Source: Sulfurimonas sp.
GTDB lineage: Bacteria; Campylobacterota; Campylobacteria; Campylobacterales; Sulfurimonadaceae
DNA: 36,826 nucleotides
Assembly (NCBI GenBank): GCA_028687935.1
Contig: JAQTZE010000019.1
Location: forward strand, 1 to 36,826
Direction: 5' to 3'
This document shows positions 30,792 through 36,826 of this stretch, piece after piece (within the stretch, counting starts at the first letter, position 1; each line of letters begins with the position of its first letter). The notes under the pieces are model-generated. The model was given only the letters and a program-made list of their open reading frames with translations. It was not told the origin of the DNA and did no database searches. The position numbers were made by a program, and so were the translations under genes.

Positions 30792-31889
30792 CTACCACTC
30801 ACTACTCTCTATACTCAGTGCTATACCAACAGCTTTGTTATACAAAACGCCATCATAAGTATTGAGTGCACTTATCATGAGCGGTTTTTGTTTGCAGATA
30901 TCTGCTGCTCCATACTTCGCCAAATCCCTGATATAAGGAAAGCTTGCGTTTGTAAGTGCCTGTGTAGAAGTCCTCGGATAGGCTCCCGGCATATTTGCCA
31001 CACAATAGTGTATGATGCCCTCTTCTACGAAGGTCGGGTCAGTGTGTGTCGTAGGATGCGAAGTCTCAAAACATCCGCCCTGATCTATCGATACATCCAC
31101 CATCACAGAGCCTTTTTTCATCACTGAGAGCATCTCTTTTGTGATGAGCTTCGGTGCTTTTGCTCCAGGGATAAGGACTGTGCCGATGACTATATCCACC
31201 TCTTTGAGCAGGGTCAAAATTGTCTCATGGCTACTATAGAGCGTTGCTACATTTGCAGGCAAGACATCGCTCAGATAGTGGAGTCTTTGCGTGTTGATAT
31301 CAAGAATACTCACATCCGCACCCAGACCTGCTGCTACTTCTGCAGCTGCTTTTCCAGCGACACCGCCGCCGAGAATCATCACTTTGGCTCTGTGTGTCCC
31401 GACTACGCCGCCGATAAGTAGACCGCTTCCACCGTGATAACGCCCAAGATGCACACTCGCCATAAGTGAGGCCATCTTGCCTGCGACTTCACTCATAGGC
31501 TCAAGCAGCGGCAGACGGCCGTTTACTTCAAGTGTCTCATACGAAAACGCACGGATCCCCTTTGCAAGCAAAAACTCCGTCTGCGCTCTATCGGCTGCGA
31601 GATGCAGATAGGTAAAGAGTGTCTGATTTGGTTTGAAAAGATCATACTCAGAGGCTATCGGCTCTTTGACTTTGACTATCAGTTCAGCAGCGTCAAAAAC
31701 CTCTTTGGCACTGCCAAGAAGTGTCGCTCCTGCGTTTTGATACGCTTCATCGCTAAAACCACTCCCCTCGCCCGCACCTTTTTGCACATAAACACTATGA
31801 AACGCAGTTACCAACTCTTTGACACCCGCAGGCGTCATCGAGACACGAAACTCATCTTTTTTTATCTCTTTTGGAACTCCGATATGCAT
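30792..31889 (-). CDS. ald: Alanine dehydrogenase
   Basis: 365 residues, normal length. MHIGVPKEIKKDEFRVSMTP, YLHLAADRAQTE (catalytic His), NAD fold MILGGGVAGKAAAEVAAG, VDVSIDQGGCFETSHPTTH (catalytic Asp). Interconverts alanine and pyruvate plus ammonia, hence a link to nitrogen status. Convergent with the amidotransferase gene. Confidence 0.93.
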   Translation of the reverse strand: MHIGVPKEIKKDEFRVSMTPAGVKELVTAFHSVYVQKGAGEGSGFSDEAYQNAGATLLGSAKEVFDAAELIVKVKEPIASEYDLFKPNQTLFTYLHLAADRAQTEFLLAKGIRAFSYETLEVNGRLPLLEPMSEVAGKMASLMASVHLGRYHGGSGLLIGGVVGTHRAKVMILGGGVAGKAAAEVAAGLGADVSILDINTQRLHYLSDVLPANVATLYSSHETILTLLKEVDIVIGTVLIPGAKAPKLITKEMLSVMKKGSVMVDVSIDQGGCFETSHPTTHTDPTFVEEGIIHYCVANMPGAYPRTSTQALTNASFPYIRDLAKYGAADICKQKPLMISALNTYDGVLYNKAVGIALSIESSEW

Positions 31890-31916
31890 ATTTTCTCCTT
31901 TTTCGAGTAAAGAGAG

Positions 31917-32129
31917 TTAGTAGCTTCCTTCACTCATCGCGATGACATAGTTATCATCTACTTCTACAACATTAAACTCATGTTTGCCACAAAATGTTTC
32001 ATTCATCTCTTGAGCCCAAGCACGTGCTATTCTATGAGCATTTTCTTTGTCATCAAGCGTTTTTATCTGAGGCATATTCTTGCGTTTTGCACATCCGCAC
32101 ATTTTCTCTACTACAACATGATATTCCAT
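31917..32129 (-). CDS. Small conserved protein, paralogue 1 of a local family
   Basis: 70 residues. Paralogue of 33951-34181: both have YHxVxEKxCxCAKxKN near the N terminus and TFCGKHxFxVxEVDDNxVI near the C terminus. The CxC and the CGKH segments could bind a metal. 27 nt after the ald start in the opposite sense of reading (ald is downstream), so the two may be co-transcribed. Function unknown. Confidence 0.7.
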   Translation of the reverse strand: MEYHVVVEKMCGCAKRKNMPQIKTLDDKENAHRIARAWAQEMNETFCGKHEFNVVEVDDNYVIAMSEGSY

Positions 32130-32226
32130 AATTATATCCTTAAATTTTAATTCATCTTCACAAATGCATTAACTATTCTTACAATGGATAAAATCCCTAT
32201 ATTTAGGGATTTAGAGGAGTTTTATC

Positions 32227-32292
32227 AAAGTTCGCAAGCTTCCACAAAACCACCAACTTCTACAGTGATGACAAAATTGTCATCTACTTCGA
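32227..32292 (-). pseudogene. 3' fragment of the small paralogue family (66-bp direct repeat, copy 1)
   Basis: Identical at 65 of 66 positions to 33953-34018, the 3' end of the 33951-34181 gene. It encodes only VDDNFVITVEVGGFVEACEL-stop. Located 3 nt beyond the stop codon of the 502-residue gene; the two copies bracket that gene. Confidence 0.85.
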
Positions 32293-32295
32293 CAT

Positions 32296-33804
32296 CTATG
32301 GTAATTGAATTTCTATCTGATTGAAACTGCACTGATCTTTAGGGGGTGCAGCTGCCTCGAAATTATCAGTAGCATTAAATTCATATATATTATAAACACG
32401 AAATTGCATTTTATTGTCTACCAACTCAATATTACTAATTGGATGATAATCTCTCCCATCTAAAAGAATATTTTTGGGAAGTCCTACATACCATTCTCTA
32501 ACAAACTGACCTGTTTTTTCAAATTGCAATATTCTTATATTTTTAGCCAATCTAAAAGTGTAAAACACATAAATGTTATTTTCAGTAGAATAAGAAAAAG
32601 CATAATCATTCCATAAAGTTTCATTGTATGCTTGCATCTTGTTTGAATAAGTTGATAAAATTTTTGTCGAATAAGTTGTATTATTTGACTCAAATGAAAA
32701 AATATGATTGAAACCTATTCTCGCAGACTTATCACTCGATTGATCTTTCCATCTATTAAACATGTAATTTTTGTAATCATTATTTTTATCAGCAGAACAA
32801 AATCCCTTTTCTTCATTCTTTATCAAATTTCCTTCAATAAAATAAGTATTTTTACTCCAATCTGCATGTTTTGCATTATATTTTATGCTCTTATCCAAAA
32901 ACTCATTGATGATACTCGAATTATTTGTCTTTGAGTTTATCGTGGAGAAAAATAATAACGCATTCCAAATATTATGTCGTAATAAATATTCTAACCTTTG
33001 GTCAAAATTATCTAGTTCTTCTTTATTTATTGATGATTGATAGGGTAGTTGATCTGTTATTTTTATAGATGATATGAGTTTCGTATTTGATTTAATTTGA
33101 ATATTTACAATGTGCTTATTATTATTTTTGGAAGAATTAACATCTATTGTATAAGGACTTTTATTTTTATGTGTATAGCTTATCTCTCTTTGTTGTAAAA
33201 GATTTAAAAGATTGACCGTTTCAATTTTTGGATACTCCCAAAAGCCGCCGATCCCCTCATTCGCACCAAAAGTAATAAAATCGTATGAATTATAAGAAGA
33301 TGGGAGTTCTACATTATTTCCTGTAATCTTGACTATATCTTCTCGGTTAAGGCTTATAATAGAATTTATCTTTTCTTCGACTAAGTGTTTTTTTTGAAAA
33401 ACATCCATGATCTGAGTATTAAATCCTATCAATGTTGATAGCGAAAGAAATACGACCATTTTGCTTATAAAATTCAATTTTATAGGTATAAGGTGAGTTA
33501 AAAGTAAAGCAATAAGCAAAACAACATACGTAGGAAAACAATGAATAAACAAAATAAACAATTGTATATAAATGACGAAACCAATAACCAAGACAACTGA
33601 AATTATTATGATAGCAATAGCTGTCCAAAAACTTGTCCATGAGAGTAGTTGCTTAAGTGCAAACAATATTAGTAATGGCAAAGTAAAATAAAATGTCAAC
33701 ATTGTTGGCATGAACAATGCCGATGTAAGAGAAATCACCAGTAAGATAGTAAGAAACATTATGGGATATTTTTTATATAAATTGAAAAATTTAAGATTGT
33801 TCAT
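32296..33804 (-). CDS. AT-rich membrane protein of unknown function
   Basis: 502 residues. Four or five membrane helices in the first ~145 residues, then a ~350-residue asparagine- and serine-rich soluble domain with no recognised family. GAGG before the ATG. Very AT-rich, no AAACGCAG octamer, and flanked by a 66-bp direct repeat: signs of recent acquisition. A GTTAGAT core with a TATAAT box just upstream (33829-33843) recalls the cassette leaders, but no attC follows the gene. Confidence 0.75.
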   Translation of the reverse strand: MNNLKFFNLYKKYPIMFLTILLVISLTSALFMPTMLTFYFTLPLLILFALKQLLSWTSFWTAIAIIIISVVLVIGFVIYIQLFILFIHCFPTYVVLLIALLLTHLIPIKLNFISKMVVFLSLSTLIGFNTQIMDVFQKKHLVEEKINSIISLNREDIVKITGNNVELPSSYNSYDFITFGANEGIGGFWEYPKIETVNLLNLLQQREISYTHKNKSPYTIDVNSSKNNNKHIVNIQIKSNTKLISSIKITDQLPYQSSINKEELDNFDQRLEYLLRHNIWNALLFFSTINSKTNNSSIINEFLDKSIKYNAKHADWSKNTYFIEGNLIKNEEKGFCSADKNNDYKNYMFNRWKDQSSDKSARIGFNHIFSFESNNTTYSTKILSTYSNKMQAYNETLWNDYAFSYSTENNIYVFYTFRLAKNIRILQFEKTGQFVREWYVGLPKNILLDGRDYHPISNIELVDNKMQFRVYNIYEFNATDNFEAAAPPKDQCSFNQIEIQLP

Positions 33805-33828
33805 GCCTTACCTCTTAACTATTTTTAT

Positions 33829-33846
33829 CTAACAATTATAGTATAT
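33829..33846 (-). promoter_or_regulatory. Promoter-like box with an attI-like core
   Basis: Minus strand ACTATAATTGTTAGAT: a TATAAT -10 box two bases from GTTAGAT (GTTRRRY), 25 nt upstream of the 502-residue gene. The spacing of core to gene start matches the array leaders; may be coincidence. Confidence 0.35.
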
Positions 33847-33950
33847 TTTAGTTTGATAAATGCGAGATCCCTAAAAATTCGATTACCACGCTTCGATTGC
33901 AATAACAAAGTAGTGTCATTAAGTGAATCTCGGGGACTGAAAGCTCTTAT

Positions 33951-34181
33951 CTAAAGTTCGCAAGCTTCCACAAAACCACCAACTTCTACAGTAATGACAA
34001 AATTGTCATCTACTTCGAGTACATCAAAACCATGTTTACCACAAAATGTATTGTTGAGGGTATCTGCCCACTCGTAGGCATGTTCCTGCGCTTCTTCTTT
34101 TGTCTCAAAGCTTCGTATCTGCTCTGTGTTCTTCTGTTTTGCACACAGACAGAGCTTTTCAAGAACGATATGGTACTGCAT
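33951..34181 (-). CDS. Small conserved protein, paralogue 2 of a local family
   Basis: 76 residues, with LCLCAKQKN and TFCGKHGFDVLEVDDNFVI as in 31917-32129, plus a C-terminal extension ending VGGFVEACEL. Its ATG overlaps the stop of the preceding 61-residue gene (TGATG). The last 66 bp are duplicated at 32227. Function unknown. Confidence 0.75.
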   Translation of the reverse strand: MQYHIVLEKLCLCAKQKNTEQIRSFETKEEAQEHAYEWADTLNNTFCGKHGFDVLEVDDNFVITVEVGGFVEACEL

Positions 34182-34366
34182 CAGGAGAGCTTGGAATTCA
34201 TGGAGATGAGATATATCTGGTCTTTAAACTTGTTGAGATGTTTGATGATAAAGTCGTGATGATCATCGCTAAGTACATAATGCTGCACCATAAAGTCGTA
34301 CATCTTGTCTATATCGGTATATATCTCTTTCATCAGTTTGGATTTTATATGTTCTTCTACACTCAT
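34181..34366 (-). CDS. Small helical protein, unknown
   Basis: 61 residues, charged and probably all-helical (EEHIKSKLMKEIYTDIDKMY). AAGGAG 6 nt before the ATG and translational coupling to 33951-34181 show it is a real gene. Partner of the paralogue-2 protein by operon. Confidence 0.65.
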   Translation of the reverse strand: MSVEEHIKSKLMKEIYTDIDKMYDFMVQHYVLSDDHHDFIIKHLNKFKDQIYLISMNSKLS

Positions 34367-34430
34367 GCATCACTCCTTAGGTATGTTTATCTACCTATTG
34401 CAAGATGTATGCCAGCGTATATACTCTCTT

Positions 34431-34439
34431 CCCCCCCCC
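34431..34439. repeat. C9 homopolymer tract
   Basis: Nine C in a row (G9 on the minus strand), 65-73 nt upstream of the 61-residue gene. Tracts of this length slip readily in Campylobacterota. Confidence 0.8.
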
Positions 34440-34442
34440 TCG

Positions 34443-34464
34443 TTCCCATCGTCCCCGATGGGAA
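34443..34464. repeat. REP-like hairpin, family B, copy 1
   Basis: TTCCCATCG-TCCC-CGATGGGAA, 9-bp perfect stem. A second copy lies at 36214-36236, so the pair brackets the transposase remnant and the Sel1 genes. Confidence 0.8.
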
Positions 34465-34511
34465 TGCATACAAATCACAATAACAAATAAAAATCCTAAA
34501 TTGATATATAC

Positions 34512-34539
34512 ACTCCCAAACTGGAGTATGGGAGCGAGG
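34512..34539. repeat. REP-like hairpin, family A
   Basis: ACTCCCAAACTGGAGTATGG followed by GAGCGAGG: imperfect copy of the CTCCCAAGCTGGAGCTTGGG hairpin also seen at 10699 and 35184. About 90 nt before the Y1 transposase remnant. Confidence 0.75.
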
Positions 34540-34626
34540 GCAAATACACACCCAGTAAATATTTCAAAATGCAATAAAATACACAACTTTATAAACAATC
34601 TACTACACTTTAAAAAAAGGGTCATA

Positions 34627-35160
34627 ATGGGTAGAAGTAGATATAAAATATACGAACCATCGCATCCGCATTTTATTACATGCACGATACTTCATTGGAT
34701 ACCGATATTTACAAGAACAGAAACGACTGCGATACTTATCGACTCTCTCAAATACCTTCAAAAAAGTGACAATCTCAAAATATTTGCCTATGTCATCCTT
34801 GAAAACCATTTGCATTTGGTCGCAAGCAGTGATGATATAGGGATGAGTATGCGAAAATTTAAATCTTTTACCGCAAAAAAAATACTCCATCTCTTGCAAG
34901 AAAACAATGCCTCAACGATACTTGAGCAGTTGGCTTTTTATAAAAAAGCGCACAAAACACAGAGTCATTTTCAGCTCTGGCAAGAAAGCATCTAACCAAA
35001 ACTTATACAAGATGAAAAAATGATGCTACAAAAGATAGACTACATCCATCAAAATCCTGTGAAACGCGGCTATGTAGACGAGGCTGCTCATTGGCGTTAC
35101 AGCAGCGCTAGGGATTATGAAGATTTGGCTGGGCTTATTGAGATTGAGAGGTTGTTTTGA
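34627..35160 (+). pseudogene. REP-associated Y1 (RAYT) transposase, interrupted by one stop codon
   Basis: The frame starts at ATG 34627 (AAAGGG upstream) and carries HFITCTILHWIPIFTR and the HUH motif ENHLHLVAS. A TAA at 34993-34995 interrupts it after FQLWQES; the same frame then continues KLIQDEKMMLQKIDYIHQNP and ends LIEIERLF-stop at 35160, which is the normal family C terminus. One base change (CAA to TAA or similar) explains the break. RAYTs nick REP hairpins; family A hairpins sit on both sides (34512, 35184). Confidence 0.85.
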
Positions 35161-35183
35161 TAGCTATATACATAGCTATATAT

Positions 35184-35236
35184 ACTCCCAAGCTGGAGCT
35201 TGGTAGCGAGAAAAGTTGGAGTATGCGAGCGAGGAA
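35184..35236. repeat. REP-like hairpin, family A, plus a half copy
   Basis: ACTCCCAAGCTGGAGCTTGG then TAGCGAG is a full copy (35184-35210); GTTGGAGTATGCGAGCGAGG (35215-35234) repeats the right half. Directly downstream of the transposase remnant. Confidence 0.75.
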
Positions 35237-35266
35237 AGAGTAGGAAATTCAATGTTCTTTAAGTAA

Positions 35267-35279
35267 GGGGGGGTACAAT
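35267..35279 (+). promoter_or_regulatory. G7 tract next to a -10 box of the Sel1 gene
   Basis: GGGGGGGTACAAT: seven G directly upstream of a TACAAT -10 element, 65 nt before the Sel1 start. Length change of the tract would alter promoter spacing. Confidence 0.4.
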
Positions 35280-35343
35280 CCCTTCGCTTGAAATTTGGAT
35301 TAATTTCAATTTTCATTTATTAAAAAACGGAGAAAATAGAGCT

Positions 35344-35901
35344 ATGAAAAAACTAATTGTTATTCTGAGTGTTTTTGTTAGTTTATTGACAGCGAGTACA
35401 TACGCTTCTTTTATGACAGGAATTTTTGCTTTTCGTGATAAGGATTACAATAAATCGCTTCCTGCTTTTATAGAAGCTGCAGAGGGAGGAGAGGCAAAGG
35501 CATATTCTTACATAGGATTACAATATTTGAAGGGCTATGGTACTAAAAAAGATGTATCAAAAGCTTTAGAATTTTATACAAAAGGTGCAAACTTAGACGA
35601 TGAATCTTCTATATTTGGAATTGGAGATATGTATTTCAGAGCTGATGGAGTAGCAAAAGATTACGCTAAGGCAGTTTATTGGTATGAAAAAGTTTATAAT
35701 AGAAATTTAGTTGCTCCACAACTAGGAGCAATATATTTTGACGGTGGACATGGAGTAAAAATGAATAAACTAAAAAGTTATCAATATTGGAATGATTGTG
35801 CTAGGTTCAAAAGTACTAATGAATTAGACGACATAGCAATATCGAATTGTCAGACTAATTTAAGTACCTTATGCAAAAACTACTCTTGGGCATGTAAATG
35901 A
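35344..35901 (+). CDS. Secreted Sel1-repeat protein
   Basis: 185 residues. Signal peptide KKLIVILSVFVSLLTASTYA, then Sel1 repeats (AKAYSYIGLQYLKGYGTKKD, ALEFYTKGANLDDESSIFGI, AVYWYEKVYNRNLVAPQLGA) and C-terminal cysteines (CARF, NCQT, LCKNYSWACK) that may form disulfides as in Helicobacter Sel1 proteins. Stop overlaps the next gene by 4 nt. Confidence 0.85.
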   Translation: MKKLIVILSVFVSLLTASTYASFMTGIFAFRDKDYNKSLPAFIEAAEGGEAKAYSYIGLQYLKGYGTKKDVSKALEFYTKGANLDDESSIFGIGDMYFRADGVAKDYAKAVYWYEKVYNRNLVAPQLGAIYFDGGHGVKMNKLKSYQYWNDCARFKSTNELDDIAISNCQTNLSTLCKNYSWACK

Positions 35902-36194
35902 AAACAAATGAACTTGAAAGAATAGCAAAACTAGCTTGGAACAACTTCAAAATAGATTCTTCGAACTTGGAAATATATCAAAATATTAGTTGGTATATAG
36001 AAGACTTTAAAATAAAAGTAAATAACAATATCTTTCAAAATACTTTGGAAGGTTTTATTACTTATTTTGTTACGCAAATGACTGATCCTCTTATATATAA
36101 GAGTCAATCAATTAGTAAGCAAAGAGCACAAGAATATATTAGAGAAACTGTTAATCTTAATTTATTTTATAAAACGCAAGCGGCTTACCTTTAA
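35898..36194 (+). CDS. Unknown protein coupled to the Sel1 gene
   Basis: 98 residues, no signal peptide or membrane helix, predicted helical with a central hydrophobic stretch (NTLEGFITYFVTQMTDPLIY). ATGA overlap with the Sel1 gene shows translational coupling; the pair may be an effector/immunity- or toxin/antidote-like unit, but nothing in the sequence proves that. Confidence 0.55.
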   Translation: MKTNELERIAKLAWNNFKIDSSNLEIYQNISWYIEDFKIKVNNNIFQNTLEGFITYFVTQMTDPLIYKSQSISKQRAQEYIRETVNLNLFYKTQAAYL

Positions 36195-36213
36195 TCGTTT
36201 GTTAAATAGTAAG

Positions 36214-36236
36214 TTCCCATCGTCCCCCGATGGGAA
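36214..36236. repeat. REP-like hairpin, family B, copy 2
   Basis: TTCCCATCG-TCCCC-CGATGGGAA; same stem as 34443-34464 and one base longer in the loop. Lies between the 98-residue gene and sodB, where it may also terminate transcription. Confidence 0.8.
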
Positions 36237-36276
36237 TGAGTCCGTACCACAGCATGAGTGTCAAGCACTATTATTC

Positions 36277-36826
36277 CTAAGACTTAGCCGCTAGATTATC
36301 CGAAACAAACTCCCAGTTTATTAACTTCCACCACCCTTCAAGATACTCAGCTCTTGCGTTTTTATAGTCTATATAGTAGGCATGTTCCCAGACATCACAG
36401 GCGAGTAATGGTATTTCATCGTGGCGTAGTGGATTATCTGCGTTTGAGTACTCTGAGATAGCGAGCTTTCCATCTTTACTCAGAACTAGCCAAACCCATC
36501 CTGAGCCAAAAAGAGCGAGTGCTTTGGCTAAAAAGAGTTTTTTAAACTCCTCCTCAGAGCCAAAAGCTGCCACAAGCATCTCTGAGAGCTTTCTTGAAGA
36601 AGCTGCTGCGTTTGGAGAGAGTCCATGCCAGTAAAAGTCATGATTATAGACCTGTGCGGCGTTGTTGAAGATTCCTCCACTTGCGTTTAGGATAATGTAC
36701 TCGAGTGATTTATCTACAAACGCAGTCCCCTCGATCAGTGTGTTGAGTTTATCGACATACGCCCTGTGGTGGTTTCCATAATGGTATTTTATGGTCTCGG
36801 AGGAAATATAAGGTTCCAATCCTGTA
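36277..36826 (-). CDS. sodB: Fe-superoxide dismutase, N terminus beyond the right edge
   Basis: About 183 residues visible; the frame continues past 36826, so the true start is outside. Metal ligands: His in KYHYGNHHRAYV, His in NHDFYWHG, Asp and His in DVWEHAYYIDY. AAQVYNHDFYWHG with Gln before the His pair is the iron type. Removes superoxide in the cytoplasm, useful to a microaerophilic diazotroph. Confidence 0.92.
   Translation of the reverse strand, partial: TGLEPYISSETIKYHYGNHHRAYVDKLNTLIEGTAFVDKSLEYIILNASGGIFNNAAQVYNHDFYWHGLSPNAAASSRKLSEMLVAAFGSEEEFKKLFLAKALALFGSGWVWLVLSKDGKLAISEYSNADNPLRHDEIPLLACDVWEHAYYIDYKNARAEYLEGWWKLINWEFVSDNLAAKS

Noticed and set aside
34405..34626. Longer N terminus for the Y1 transposase
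   Set aside because: The upstream frame translates REP hairpins; the family N terminus starts at the ATG at 34627.
36150..36212. attC-like GTTTGTTAAAT after the 98-residue gene
   Set aside because: Only one outer box can be seen; no left box or pairing arms were found.

Overview
The window looks like the chromosome of a nitrogen-fixing Campylobacterota (Epsilonproteobacteria; Sulfurimonas/Sulfuricurvum-like). The reasons are low GC, a compact nifE-nifN-nifX-nifW-nifZ operon next to rpoN, CowN, an LPP20-type lipoprotein, an HxlR-controlled reductase operon, Sel1 proteins and Fe-superoxide dismutase. The genus is an inference; no rRNA or tRNA gene was recognised.

Layout. 1-690: start of a leftward gene cut by the edge, then a divergent P-II protein. 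698-8690: a large AT-rich island of short leftward genes, each separated by an imperfect palindrome with the layout of an integron attC site (RYYYAAC ... hairpin ... GTTRRRY). I count nine good and two degenerate sites and no integrase gene, so this is a cluster of attC sites lacking integrase (CALIN) or the far part of a chromosomal integron. It appears to consist of two arrays. Each has a homologous AT-rich promoter/attI-like leader on its right (4949-5035; 8603-8690) and a copy of the same ~70-bp tail on its left (614-682; 5422-5491), as if an integron locus had been tandemly duplicated and then filled with different cassettes. Cargo: six membrane or membrane-anchored proteins, a DUF3592 protein, a RelE/RHH toxin-antitoxin pair with its own promoter, a Cys-His-Asp transglutaminase/papain-like protein and a TIR-like (CAP12/Pycsar type) probable anti-phage effector. 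A hipBA toxin-antitoxin operon with three evenly spaced operators (8863-10675) adjoins the island.

10751-17970: rpoN and a leftward nif operon (nifE, nifN, nifX, NifX-associated DUF269 protein, flavodoxin, nifW, nifZ, two [2Fe-2S] ferredoxins), mostly joined by overlapping stop/start codons. 18061-24407: housekeeping genes (HAD phosphatase, LPP20 lipoprotein, aldo/keto reductase, MerR regulator, DsrE-like protein, a catalytically dead peptide-deformylase-like membrane protein), then a hemerythrin-cowN-GNAT-ankyrin operon that plausibly protects nitrogenase from O2 and CO. 24404-27280: HxlR regulator divergent from an alcohol dehydrogenase-mdaB-nitroreductase operon. 27349-31889: MoxR ATPase/VWA pair, glutamine amidotransferase, alanine dehydrogenase. 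31917-36240: a second accessory region with a small paralogous protein family, a 502-residue AT-rich membrane protein bracketed by a 66-bp direct repeat, a REP-associated (Y1) transposase pseudogene with two families of REP-like hairpins, and a Sel1 protein. The right edge holds sodB.

Across the window the octamer AAACGCAG occurs 36 times (20 on +, 16 on -) where about one is expected. It is absent from inside the cassette arrays and from the second accessory region: a DNA-uptake-like distribution.
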